In this document: one piece after another, positions 12,163 to 23,165 of the stretch | How the letters are laid out: every line of letters starts with the position of its first letter | Position numbering within the stretch: the first letter of the stretch is position 1 | Origin: Monodelphis domestica | Taxonomy: Eukaryota > Chordata > Mammalia > Didelphimorphia > Didelphidae | Length of the DNA stretch: 64,000 bases | NCBI RefSeq assembly: GCF_027887165.1 | Contig: NC_077229.1 | Location: 367,767,001 to 367,831,000, forward strand | Reading direction: 5' to 3' | Notes under the pieces: model-generated | What the model was told of the DNA's origin: nothing | Databases searched by the model: none | The model's input: only the letters and a program-made list of their open reading frames with translations | Program-made: the position numbers and the translations under genes

Positions 12163-12904
12163 CAACTGGCATATCATCTAGAATTTTAAAGGAGAAACTA
12201 ATGGAACTTAAGGAAGAAATAGAGAGTAAAACAATAGCTATGGGGAACCTCAACCTTCCTCTCTCGGAGTTATATAAATTGAACCAAAACATAAATAAGA
12301 AAGAAGTAAGAGAAGTAAATAAGTTTTTGAAAAATTAGAGTTAATAAATATCCAGAGAAAAGTGAATATGGATAAAAATGGATATACCCACATTTCAGCA
12401 GATGGACCGTGTACTAGAGGATATAAATATTACAAACAAATGCAGAAAAGCAGAAATAATAAATACAAGTTTTTTCCAGATCATAAACAATAAACATCAT
12501 AATTATTAATGGCTCATGGAGAGGCAATTTAAAAATCAAATGATCTAATTATCCATAATTGGTATGTTAAAGGACAAAGAATATAAACAATTTCTGATTT
12601 CATTGAAGAGATTGACATTGAGGGGACAACATATCAAAATTCATGGGATAGAGCTAAAGCAGTGCTCAGGAAAAAAAAAAAATTATATCCCTAAGCGCCT
12701 AAATCAACAACAACAACAAAAAAAAGAGAAAGTGGTGTGGGCATGCAAATTTTAAAAAGAAAATAAAAACTTGAAAAAGAACAAATAAAAAATCTTCAGA
12801 TTAAAACAAATTTAGAAATCCTAAAAATCAAAGGAAAAATTAATAAAATTGAATGTAAAAAAAACTATTGATCTAATAAATAAGACTAGAAACTTGTTCT
12901 TTGT

Positions 12905-12909
12905 AATAG
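12905..12909 (+). repeat. Possible 5-bp target duplication (AATAG), left
   Basis: AATAG ends the first half of the L1 here and recurs at 14887-14891 where L1 homology resumes. Short, so only suggestive on its own, but it sits exactly at both L1 break points. Confidence 0.55.
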
Positions 12910-13648
12910 TTAAAGGAATTGTAGGGATTAAAGAAGTACAGGGGGTAAGGAAGGTTTTGTAAAAGGCAATGCAGGAGTTGAAGGAATAGAGGGATTATGG
13001 ATGCTGGTAAGGTAAAAGGAGAGAGATATTCCCTGCTGAGAGGCTATTTTTGAAAAACAGGGTTCCTGAGAAATTGGCCAACTGTGATAGCCTGAGGGCA
13101 TGTCTTCTCTATTGACTGATGTTGAAAATACCCCAGAGCAGGTAAGCATGGACCCACTGAGGGACAAACATCCCCTAAGACCAAGGTTGCCCAGCAGTGG
13201 TCCAATAAGGATCATTTATGGTTAAATGGCTGTCCTTAGTTTCTGCTCCCTCCATGTCCCACTGAAATGAGAGTTCTCTTATCTGACTGTAGGTTATTTA
13301 ATTCAAGATAAAGTTTTAATAACAAGTTTGGATTGGGAAGATATCAGGGAACAAGGAATCGGGATTTCCCTAGATTGAGTTTGAGTCTCTCTCAGATTTT
13401 GAGCTGAGGCCAGGCCTCAAAGCCTGGTAGAGGGTTTTTTTTTTCTTATTCTTGTCTATGCTAATTTGTGCTAGCTTTTAATAAGTTCAAAATCTTAGCA
13501 GTAGATGGCAAGAGGAAGAAAAGATTCTAACCTTCAGAGCTGCTTGGGCCTGATGCCCCTAAAGGCCAGCCTTACAGTTCAAACTGTTCCCTTTCAATCC
13601 TTTTGTTCAATGACATGATCACAGGAAATCAGATAGAACACACAGTTG
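12910..13648 (+). mobile_element. Unclassified LTR-like element, left part
   Basis: About 740 non-L1 bases of moderate GC content between the L1 break and the solo LTR. With 14634-14886 it makes one element of about 990 bp, the size of an LTR, flanked by AATAG. The termini as I read them (TTAAAGG and AGTAC) do not show the TG/CA expected of LTRs, so class is open. No coding capacity beyond short chance frames. Confidence 0.45.
13645..13648 (+). repeat. 4-bp target duplication GTTG, left
   Basis: GTTG directly precedes the LTR start TGTAAACC and recurs directly after the LTR end TTCTAACA at 14634-14637. Four-base duplications are usual for gammaretrovirus-like (class I) ERVs. Confidence 0.65.
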
Positions 13649-14633
13649 TGTAAACCTTAAAATTTCTTAGACTTATGAATGTTGGACATTTCCCCATTGG
13701 GAAATTTCATACTTGAAAAATTTCCTACTGATAGTAAGAACTCTATTGGAATGTGAACCCTCTTGCCATGGGAGGATCCTTCTCTTCCCTACTTGGGACT
13801 ACTTTAGGACAGAAACCTTTTGCTAAACAATGAAAAGGGCTTTGACCTATGCTTAAGCATAGAACAGGAAGTTCTTTGAGTCATGATTGATTTTAGAATT
13901 GATACAATAGAGATACTTAGAATGACAGAACCAGGTCTTGGAAAATAAAATTTCCACCCCACTCAGTCCTAACAGGATTTAGGAAGGGCTGCAGCAAAGG
14001 ATCAAGATTTAATTATTTGAGAATATGACCTTCAACAGACATGTGCAAAGGGGCAGACCTCTGGGCAGTCCTGGGTTAAGGTAGAGCCACCATTGGCACA
14101 GGGAAGACATGGACAGTGATTGGTAGATGTGAGGACTGAGGGGAGGGAACTTAGATGGTTTCCTTAAAGATAGCAATAGCGGCGTCTGAGGAGAGGTTGG
14201 GCTCTGAGCGAGGTGGCTCTGAAGGATGACTGAGGAGGTTGCTCTGTGGGAGGACCAGGAGAGAAGGCTGGCTCTGAAGGAGGAGAATTCTCTGGAAACA
14301 TTTCTTGAAAGGAGGCTCTCTTGAAGGTGGAGCCTGAGTTTGGCATGAGAAGCCTTACCTAGAGAGATCTTGGGTGAGTGATAAAATTAACTGACTGATT
14401 TATTCATTCTTATTCCTTTCTTACTTTCTCTCTTTTTCTATTGATTAATCAGTGTATTATAAATTAAATTTCTCTATAAAACCCAGTTGGCTTGGGCATA
14501 TTCATAAATTGGGAATACATTCCCTGGTGACCATCTTATATTTATATAAAACCAAGACACAGTAGAAAACATATTTCAGCAGTCATAATTGATATATATA
14601 TTTCCCTTGCTCCCAAACATTTTAATTCTAACA
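13649..14633 (+). mobile_element. Solo LTR of an endogenous retrovirus
   Basis: 985 bp, begins TGTAAACC and ends TTCTAACA, with the canonical TG...CA termini and a GTTG duplication on each side. It has an AT-rich start, a GA-rich segment of repeated 'ggctctgaagga'-like units at about 14200-14300, and TATA-like 'tctctataaaacccag' at about 14471, from which the R/U5 region would follow. No internal retroviral sequence on either side, so it is a solo LTR left by recombination. Same family as 1-560, opposite orientation. Confidence 0.85.
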
Positions 14634-14886
14634 GTTGGGAGAATCCAGGAATAGAGATACTTCTATCCAGAGATGGGGAGAGAGTTCTCCTTCTAGTCTG
14701 AGGGCCAGGAAAGAAAGAGTGTCCTTGGAGATGAACTGTCACTCTCTCACTCCTGTCCACCCCACCAACTGTCATTGCTGTTCATCAATTTCACTCTAAC
14801 CTTACAACTGCTGTTTGCTCCAACTCCATGTTAGAAAGTCCAGAGTTTAATTCAATTTTTCTTTCCACCTCTTTGAAAAAAAGTAC
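14634..14886 (+). mobile_element. Unclassified LTR-like element, right part
   Basis: Remainder of the element begun at 12910, displaced by the solo LTR. Includes 'tcctgtccaccccaccaactgtcattgc'-like sequence typical of LTR U5 in style. Ends at 14886, after which AATAG and L1 homology resume. Confidence 0.45.
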
Positions 14887-17800
14887 AATAGAAAGTATTG
14901 CTTGATCTGATTTTAAAAAAGAAAGCGAATTCAATTAGTATCAAAAATTAAAATAGAATCTCACATTTAATGAAGAAGAAATTAAGGCAATTATTAAGAG
15001 CTATTTTGCCCCAACATATGATCATAAATTTGACAATCTAAGTAAACTGGATAAATATTTATAAAAATATAAATTGTGTAGATCAACAAAGGAGGAAATA
15101 GAAGGCTTAAATAACAACATCTCAGTAAAAAGAAACAGAACAAGCTGTCATGGAACTCCCTAAGAAAAAATCACCAAGGCCAAATGTATTCACAAGGGAA
15201 TTCTATCAAGCATTTAAAGAAAAAAACTAATCCCAATATTATGGAAGCTATTTGATAAAATAAGCAGAGAAAAATTCTTACCAAGTTCATTTTATGACAC
15301 AAATATGGTACTGATTCCTAACCAGGAAGACAGAAAACATTGAAAGAAAACTATAGAGCAATATCCTTAATGATCGTGGATGCAAAAATCTTAAATAAAA
15401 ATACTAGCAAAGCGACTATGTAAGTTATCACAAGGATTATTCACAATGACCAGATGGGATTTATACATATGGGATTATATATATGTGGAATGAAAGCTTG
15501 TTTTTGTATTAGGAAAATCATCCATATAATTGACCATATCAACAACCAAACTAACAGAAATCACATGATTTTCTCAATAGATACAGAAAAGGCCATTGTA
15601 TACTGATTCCTCTTGAAAACATAGAAGGGCATTTCCCCAAAATATTAAACCATATATATTTAAAATCATTAGCAAGTATCATCTGCAATGGTTAGAATTC
15701 TTCCCAATAAGATCAGGATTGAAGCATGCCCATTATCACTTCTATTATTTAATATTATTTAATATTGTCAAAGAAAAACTAACAGTAGTAAATAGAGAAG
15801 AAAAAACAAATTGAGGGGATTAATGTAGGCAATGAGGAGACTAAAATATCATTCCTTTCATATGATATGATGGTATACATGAAGAATCCCAGAAAATCAA
15901 CTAAAAAAGCTAGTGAAAATAATAACTGTAGTAACGTTGCAGGGCACAAAATAAACCCACACAAATGATCCACATTTCTATATATTAAAAAAAAAATTAG
16001 CATCAAGGGTTTAAAAGAGAAAATCATTTAAAATCACTATAGACAAAAAACATTTGGAATCTATTTGCTAAGATAAACACAGGGAATTATATGAACACAA
16101 CTAAAAACACTTTTCACACAATGAAAAGTAGATGGAAATAACTGGAAAACATGAAGTATTCATAAATAATAGAAGGGGAATATGATAAAAATGAAATTCC
16201 TACCTAAATTAATTTATTTACTCAGTGCCATGCCTATTAAACAACCAACAAATGTTTTTGTAGAATTAGAAAAATATATATAAAAATGTTCATCTGGAAT
16301 AACAAAAGATCAAGGATATCAATGGAAGCAAAAAAAAAAAAAGGATGGGGACCTAGCAGTACAAGATCTTAAACTGCATAATAAAGCAGTGATCATCAAA
16401 ACAATATACTGCTGGCTAAGAGACAGATGTTGTGGATTAATGGAATAGGCTAGAGGTAAATTACCTCAACAAGCTAGTGTCCCATAAAACTGAAGATACC
16501 AGGTTTGGGGATAAGAACTCACTATTTGGCAAAAGCTGTTGAAAAAATTAGAAAAAAAGTCTGAGAAAAATTAGGTTTAGATCACTACATCACACCCTCT
16601 ACCAAGATAAATTCAAAATGGGTAAACAAGTTAAATATAAAGTGGGAAATTATAAGTAAATTAGGGAACCATAGTGTAGCACACCTGTCAACTATATGGG
16701 AAAGGAAAAAATTTAAGACCAAGCAAGAGATAGAGAACACTCACTACAAGATCTAAAATAAATAATTTGATTATATTAAATTAAAAAGGGGTTGTGCAAA
16801 AAAATCAATGCAACCAAATTTAGAAGGGAAACAATAAACTGGGGGAAATTTATAAAAAAAAATCTTTGACAAAGGTTTAATTTCTCAAATTTATAAGTCA
16901 AATGTACATGAAACCAAGCCATTTACCCATTGAAAATTGGTCAAGTGATACAAATAGACACTTTACAGAGGAAGAAATCAAAACTATCAATAATCACATG
17001 AAAAAGTGTTCTATATCCCTCCTGATTAGATAAATACAAGTCAAAGGAATTCTGAGGTACCACCAGACATCTAGCAGATTGGCCAATATTACATTAAAGG
17101 AAAATAATAAATATTGAAGGGGATGTGACAAAATTGGGACACTAATTCATTGCTGGTGGAGTTGTGAATTGATCCAATCATTCAGGAAGGCAATTTGAAA
17201 TTGTGCCCAAAGGGCTTTAAAAGACTGCATAGCTTTTGATTCAGGAATACCATTGCTGGCTTTGTACCCCAAAGAGATAATAAAAATATTTGTACAAAAT
17301 ATTTATTCTTTATTTAAAATATTTATTATATTTATTTATGTTCTTTTTGGGAAGAAAAAAATGGAAAATGAAGGCATGCCCCTTGATTGGAAAATGGTTA
17401 AACAAATTGTGGTATAAGATGGTGAGAGAATACTATTATGCTATAAGAAATGATGAACTGCTTGATTTCTATATGAACTGTAAAGATCTCTATGAACTGA
17501 TGCAAAGTGAAATGAGTAGAATCAGAATGTTTTACACAGTAACTGAAACACTTTGGGATGATCAAGTATAATTGACTTCACTGCTAATAGCAATATAATG
17601 ATCCAAGACAACCCTCAGAGAGTTATGAGAAAGAATGCTATCCATATTGAGAGGAAGAACTGTGGGAGTCAAAGCACACAGGAAAAACATGTGATTCATC
17701 ACTTGTTTATATGAATATAGAATTTGGAATTTTGTTTTTAAAAGATTACTCTATTAAAAAATGAATAATATAGAAATAGATATTGAGTGGTAGCACATGT

Positions 17801-17985
17801 ATATTGCAGTGGAATTGCTTGTCACCTCTGGGACAGGGGAGGGAAGAGGGAGAGAGAGAGAACATGAATCATGTAGCCTTGGAAAAACACTTATAAATAA
17901 ATGAAATAAATAATTAAATGGAAAAAATGAATGAAAGAATGAACAAATGAATAAATAAACAAATAAGTAAATATAAAATTAGGAA
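14887..17985 (+). mobile_element. L1 LINE, RT to 3'UTR (second half)
   Basis: Resumes the L1 interrupted at 12909. Blocks in order: 'gagctattttgccccaaca' (about 15000), 'ccaaggccaaatgtattcacaa' encoding the PxGPDG(F)T-like motif (about 15172), 'ccagatgggatttatac' for DQ(V)GF (about 15450), the C-terminal region to about 17530, then a 3'UTR (17540-17960) and an A-rich (AAAT)n tail at 17885-17985. ORF2 is broken by many stops. The two halves together are about 6.3 kb, close to full length. Confidence 0.9.
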
Positions 17986-18179
17986 AGACTGAAGGGCAAA
18001 TTGAGGCCATTCTAGGTCTGGGAATGGAGCAGTTAAGGTATGAAAAGTAAATGAGGATCATAATTTAGTTAGTCTACTCTGAGAAGATAATGAGAATTAC
18101 TACTTATTGTTTATACAGGTAAAAATATATTTTCTACATCATTGCTGTCTTTATCATTTAACAACTTTGTAAAGTGAAA

Positions 18180-18425
18180 TTTATTGTTGTTCAGTTAGTC
18201 ACTTTTTACTCATATCCAACTTTTCATTACCCCATTTGGGATTTATTTACAGATATACTGAAATGGTTTGCCATTTCCTTCTCAAGCTCATTTCATAGAC
18301 GAGGAGACTGAGGCAAAGAAAGGTAAGAGTTAAACAACTAAGTAAGTGTCTGAGGTTAGATTTGAATTAAGATCTTCCTTATTCCAGGTCTAAGGATTTA
18401 TCCATTGTTCTACGTACCTGCTCAT
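18180..18425 (-). mobile_element. Marsupial SINE, reversed
   Basis: Starts 'ttgttgttcagttagtcac', continues 'catatccaacttttcattacc', 'gaaatggtttgccatttcctt', 'gaggagactgaggcaaag' and ends with the reversed tRNA-like head. Nearly complete and one of the better preserved SINEs here. Confidence 0.9.
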
Positions 18426-18579
18426 ATTCAGAAAGAGGGTAAATATTGGAGAAAAATGAGGTCCTTGAGATAAAATAGTTTCATATAGTATATTTATGGG
18501 AACCAAATAGCATATTTTATCGTATCTTATATCTATATATCTCCCTACCCATTCAAAACCAAAAATCTATATTATATAT

Positions 18580-19400
18580 TTTGAATTTATTTTTTTAAAT
18601 AATGTAATGAGTTAAATATGTAATTAAAAAAAGAACTTGGATGTTATGCCATTAAGTGTACATATGTTAAATGTTGATATTACTTCATTGTCTATGGTTT
18701 CATTAAAAAAGATGCAATTTTCACATTTACACCTTTTAATATGTCTGTTTTTATTTTACTCTGCCTGAAATCATAATTGCTTTTTTGTCTTTTTAGCTTC
18801 AATTGAAAAAATAATAGATTCTTCTTCAGTTCCTTATTTTAACTTTGTGAAGGTCTCCCTATTTTGTGTGTTTTTCTTTGGATTCTGGATTCTAATCCAT
18901 TCTAGTATCTGTTCCCATTTTATGGGCAAGTTCATCCCATTCCTATTCGCAATTATGAAAGCTAACTCTGCATTTACTCAACCTTATTTTATTCTGTATA
19001 TGCTTCTCTATATATTTTTATCCTATGCTCCTTGCAAATCTGTTTTTTTTTTGTTTGCTTGTTTTGTTGACTACTGTTTTCTCTTATCTGCCCTCCATTT
19101 AACCAGTTTCCTTTTCTCTTATCCCCTTTTCACTTCTACTTTACTCTTTGTTAACAGAATTCTATCAACAACTGAGTGTACACACATATACACCAACACA
19201 TTTATCTATCTTTATACATCAATATATATGTAATTTTCCTCATTGAACCAAATAAGTGAAGAAAATTTGTGTTGTCCACCATCCTCAACCTTTTGCCCTT
19301 CACTGCAAAAGCTCTTCCTTTTATGATTCTTTTATTTGAGTTTTCTCCATTCTTCTTCCTTCTTGTTTCTCCTAAGAGATTCCTCTTTCTCAGCTCTCCA
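18580..19400 (-). mobile_element. L1 fragment: endonuclease region and ORF1-ORF2 spacer, reversed
   Basis: Parallel to 33720-34150: 'gttgatattacttcattgtc', 'cacatttacaccttttaat', 'cccattttatgggcaagttcatccc' are reversed L1 endonuclease-start landmarks, followed by pyrimidine-rich spacer. It abuts the 3' end of the next minus-strand L1, so it belongs to a separate insertion. Confidence 0.75.
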
Positions 19401-20103
19401 TTTTTAAATATTTTGTTAATTTTAAAAATATTTCCATGTTTCTATATTTTGTTTTCTTTCCCTCTCCTCTTGCCTCCCCACTCCCAGATCCAATAAGCAC
19501 TTCCACTGGATTCCACAAATTCCATCACTTATACCTATTTCCATGTTATTCATTTTTTTCAATAAAACAATCTTTTAAAACCAAAATCCAAAATCATATA
19601 TCCATACAAAGAAATGATAAGTAATTTATTTTTCTTGTTTTTCTACTCCCGCAATTCTTTTTCTTAATGTGAATAGCATTCTTTCTCATAAATCCCTTGA
19701 GATTTTCTTGTATTAGCAAAGCCCATTACATTGTGTTATTACACAATGTTTCATTTTCTGTGTATTATGTTTTCTTGGTTTTGCTCATTTCACTCTGCAT
19801 AAACTCCTGGAGGTTCTTGCAGTTCATTTAGAAATCCTTGAGTTCATTTTTCCTTACAGAATAGTAGTATTCCATCACCAATATATACCACAATTCGTTG
19901 AGCCATTCCCCAATCAGGGGACATCTCATTTTTCAATTTTTTACCACCACAAAGAATGTAGCTATGACTATTTTTGTACAAATAGTTTTCATTATTATCC
20001 TATCAGGGTAGAAACCTAGTAGTGATATTTTTGATCAGAGGGTATGCATTCTTTTAAAGTCATTTAAACACAATTGCAAATTGCCTTGAAGAGTGGTTGG
20101 ATC
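19401..20103 (-). mobile_element. L1 LINE, 3' end part (reversed)
   Basis: 3'UTR and last ORF2 bases of a minus-strand L1: 'aaatatttccatgtttcta', pyrimidine-rich 'cctctcctcttgcctcccc', 'ttctcataaatcccttgag', 'accacaattcgttgagccattcccc', 'atttttgtacaaatag'. It breaks at 20103 after 'gagtggttggatc' where the pseudogene begins, and continues at 23354. Confidence 0.88.
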
Positions 20104-20192
20104 CCGCTCCAGGGAAGCAGCGATCAGGAGGGTGGACAAGTGGGCTGGCGAAAGAGCCGGACCTGTCTGTGCGGACTGCAAGTCCTCGGGCC

Positions 20193-20927
20193 ACCGCCAG
20201 TTAAGAGCTGGCCCTGAAGCTGCAGCGGAGGTGGAGGCTGGAGCAGGAGGCTGAGGCCGTCCGGATCCGGCAGCAAAACGGCTTCGAAGAGGTGCCCACG
20301 CCGGCCTGGCCCTGCGGTTCCCTGAGCCTGGGAGACAAGCCGCCCACCAAGGAGCTCATGGACAACGTAGGCTCCGAGTTCAAGGAGCAGATGAACCCGT
20401 GTCAGGGCATCTGCGAGGGGGCCCATCAAGGTCTTCAAGCCCTACCCCGAGTTCGCGAGTTCAGCAGCTGCCAGATCAAGGGACATGGAGAGCCTCTTCC
20501 GATGGTATGACTCTGCGAAGGATGGCTACACCCACCTGATGGAACTGAAGCTAATGATGGAGAAGCTGGAGCCCCCCAGACCCACCTGGGGCTAAAGGAA
20601 ACGGTCAGGGAGGTGGATGAGGACCTTGACAGCAAGCTCAGCTTTCTGGAGTTTTTGCTGATTTTCTGCAAAGCAGCCTCAGGGGAACTGGAGGATGACA
20701 ACGGCTTGATGTCCCTGGCCAAGCTCTCGGAGATAGACGTGTCCATAGAAGGTGTGAAAGGAGCCAAGAATTTCTTCGAAGCCAAGGTCCATGCCCTATC
20801 CGTGACCAGCCGATTCGAAGCTGAGATCAAAGCAGAACAGAATGCCTGAAAGGAGGAGGAGGACAGAAAATACCGCAGGGCTCTCTTCAGAGAACGACAA
20901 GCATCTTCCCCCAGTAGGTCCGGATAG
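20193..20927 (+). pseudogene. EFHD1P-like: EFHD1-like coding remnant, disabled
   Basis: The family encodes a calcium-binding adaptor of about 240 residues with a disordered N-terminus, two EF-hands and a C-terminal coiled coil. Here a Kozak-like GCCACC precedes GCCAGT, but the ATG codon is missing (ACC at 20193) and a TAA stop stands at 20202 where the human EFHD1 start (MASEEL) has Glu. Then come KLQRR-type residues and VFKPYPEF at about 20428. The first EF-hand has DSAKDGY and LMELKLMMEKL (20508-20568); the second has VDEDLDSKLSFLEFL (about 20610-20655). LAKLSEIDV and EGVKGAKNFFEAKV (20715-20790) are nearly the EFHD1 sequence. A TGA follows AEQNA at 20847, and a coiled-coil remnant runs to 20927 in another frame. 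Frameshifts lie near 20417, 20460 and 20570. The residues favour EFHD1 over EFHD2. Confidence 0.85.
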
Positions 20928-22370
20928 GCCGAGTGTGCTCAGAGACTTGTCTTGCCTTCTACCAGCTGTGCCTTACAAGTTGGCCTGGGAGAAATGGCCA
21001 GCACCTCGTCCCCCAAGGAGGACCCATCTCTCATTGAATGTCCTGTGTTCCCAGTGTGTCCCCAGCTCTGATGATCTTTCTTCATAAGCTTCCTGTCTGT
21101 TGTGCCTGAATGGGTAACTGATTAACCCTAAGACCTAAGGAAAACAGTAAGGAAGGTCAAAGTCAGGGATGGGAAGAGATAATTCTGTAAAAAACAGGGA
21201 ATGATTCCCTTTCTTACCCAACCACTGTTCTACTAGCCATTGAATGTTTCCAGGATTTTGCCATTTTCTTGGTGACTTATTTTCCCTGTTTTCTCCTTTT
21301 TAGCCCAACCTTTCAAGGAGGAAATAATGCTTGGTCATTTGGCCAGAGGTATAGCTCTGCAATTCTTCCGCATTCCTGTGTTCAGACTGATTACCTTTTT
21401 CAAGTGGACTCATTGGAGGTCTACACTCTTGACTTTGATTTAGATTCTCCCCTTCTTCCATCAACTCCCACAAAAGTGGCAAGGCTAAGCTGTTCAACTG
21501 TCCTCCCTCACCAAGTGTTTGAGGCAAAGGGGAGAGCTCCAAGAGCTGTGGAGTGGACCCCCAGAAGGCCCTCAGTGTTGGGGGAGGCAGTTTTAAAAGC
21601 CCCTTTGATTTCCTGCCACTCTACTCATAGAGGTGGTTTTAAATGGATGACAAGAAGCTCCATGTCAAAGGACTCCCCTGTTTACTTATACATGGCAGCA
21701 CTTTGTCAGATTGCCAGTTTAGATTGGTGGATTCATGCAGGACACCTGAGTCTAGCCAGAACACCTGGTCATGGTTGTGGAACTTTTCATGTAGAGACAG
21801 GTGGGTATAAACCCAACTTCCATGGTCGCCATTAAAAAAACTCACATGCTCACTGAGTATGTAAGACTTCAGAGATCTTTCTGTCTTTTATTCTCCATTC
21901 TCATTGTCCAAGGAGGAGCAACTCTTTCACCCTTGGTTGTTTATTCTTTTTGATCTCTTTAAATGGGGGGAGGGGTGGGAATCATGCTATTAAAATGGTG
22001 AGCATAGAAGAATAATGAAACTAATTTTTAATAAATTAAATAACTAGAGTACTTTAAGGTCTTTTTATCAACACATATAATGCTTTAAAGGTCACTTACC
22101 TACTCAATATTTATTAAGATACACAGGGGTTTTCTATATCTATTTTGTAGCTATTCTTCCAAGAAATCAGTATTCTCCAGCCTAATTAGTTATCCTTGCC
22201 AAATGAACTATGCAAATAAAATGTATTATCTCACTGGCTTGCTTCCACTCCTCTTTGAATGCATGGGAGACTTAAAGAGCAGAAGAATGAATTAGAGGGT
22301 TGGTTGGAATACCAACTGTCCATGGTTGCTCAGACTCAAGGCCAGGACTGGTTGGGTACCACTGATCCTT
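20928..22370 (+). other. 3'UTR-derived part of the EFHD1 retrocopy
   Basis: Unique-looking moderate-GC sequence between the coding remnant and the first repeat. The longest open frame in the window (188 codons, 21269-21835) lies here. It has no recognisable domain and sits where the 3'UTR is expected, so I regard it as chance. Confidence 0.6.
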
Positions 22371-22379
22371 GGAAATATG

Positions 22380-22520
22380 GTTGAGAGGTAGGAATAGGCA
22401 AATAAACTTAGGCTATTAGAAGGGGCCTTAGAGGCAATCAAATGCAATTCACCCATTTGTAAAGATGAGGAAACTAAGACCTCAAGAGGTAAAAGGACTT
22501 GTCAGAGGTCATGCAGATAG
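22380..22520 (-). mobile_element. MIR-like SINE fragment, reversed
   Basis: 'aaagatgaggaaactaagacc', 'aggacttgtcagaggtcatgcagatagtaag' is the reversed MIR/CORE motif. Sits inside the retrocopy's 3'UTR. Confidence 0.65.
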
Positions 22521-22546
22521 TAAGTAGCCTGAGCTGGGGTGATCAT

Positions 22547-22556
22547 AGTAGTAGTA

Positions 22557-22590
<34 letters not shown>

Positions 22591-22613
22591 TGATGATAAT
22601 AATAATAATAATA
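22547..22613 (+). repeat. (TAG/TAA/TGA)n trinucleotide microsatellite
   Basis: About 22 trinucleotide units, mostly TAA, with TAG units at the start and four TGA units in the middle. It directly precedes the SINE at 22614, where such tails are usual for this SINE class in reverse orientation. Confidence 0.95.
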
Positions 22614-22835
22614 ACTGCTAGCATTTACGTAGCACTTTAAGGTTTGAAAATGTTTTACGAATATCTTTTATCCTCACGATAACCATTGACGGGAGGTAGA
22701 TATAGTTAGTATCCTCATTTTACAGTTGATGAAACTGAGGCAGATAGAGGCTAAATGACTTGTTAATATCTGAGACTGGATTTGAACTCAGATCATTCTG
22801 GCTCCAAGATAAGCAGCGTAACTATTGTACTACCC
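22614..22835 (-). mobile_element. CORE-SINE (THER/MIR-like), reversed
   Basis: 'tgctagcatttacgtagcactttaaggtttg', 'catttt acagttgatgaaactgaggcag', 'gactggatttgaactcagatc', then the reversed tRNA-like head. Well preserved. Confidence 0.85.
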
Positions 22836-23039
22836 AGTATTGGTGTAGGGATCTCCCAAAGAAAGTCCTAATGTAACTTTCATCAACCTATACCAGGCAC
22901 TAGGAATACCAAGATAAAAACAAAATTGGTCCTGTCCCCAGAAAGTTTTCATTTGTGGATCAGAGAAGATCTTCCATCAGAGAAGATCTCCAACTGATCT
23001 CATATATGCCTTGTTTGTAGGTAGCTGTTGGTAAGCTGC

Positions 23040-23165
23040 CTCCCCTCCCCCATTAGACTGTAGGGTCTCTGTGGGCAGGGACACAGCTATTGTGTCCCTC
23101 AGCTCTTGGCACTGGGTCTGGCACAAAGTAAATGTTTAATAAATGCCTTTTTCTTGACTTGGAGA
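23040..23165 (+). mobile_element. L2 LINE 3' end
   Basis: 'ctccccca ttagactgtag', 'gtgggcagggacacag', 'ggcactgggtctggcaca', 'taaatgtttaataaatgcc' are the L2 3'-terminal landmarks in order. It lies in the 3'UTR of the retrocopy. Confidence 0.8.

Larger units (their letters stand above)
9696..12909 (+). mobile_element. L1 LINE, 5'UTR, ORF1 and endonuclease part of ORF2
   Basis: First half of a plus-strand L1 about 6.3 kb long once the insertion at 12910-14886 is removed. 9696-10140 is 5'UTR-like. ORF1 remnants run about 10150-11250: a lysine/glutamate-rich coiled-coil region, then ENRSKRDNMRIIGLPKSHD-type residues (about 10710-10770) and NPQITTPRNVIAKCKRFQTK-type residues (about 10890-10945) of the RNA-binding domain. 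The extension 'KIEDSQAFL..KR' follows at about 11150. ORF2 starts about 11770; NPTICCLQET at about 11845 is the endonuclease N-terminal block. Many stops and frameshifts, so nonfunctional. Confidence 0.85.

Noticed and set aside
12012..12338. 108-codon plus frame and 87-codon minus frame across the microsatellite
   Set aside because: Both are produced by the (TA)n(GT)n tract flanked by decayed L1 endonuclease sequence.
19269..19624. Leu/Phe-rich frames resembling membrane proteins
   Set aside because: They are pyrimidine-rich reversed L1 sequence; hydrophobic residues follow from T- and C-rich codons.
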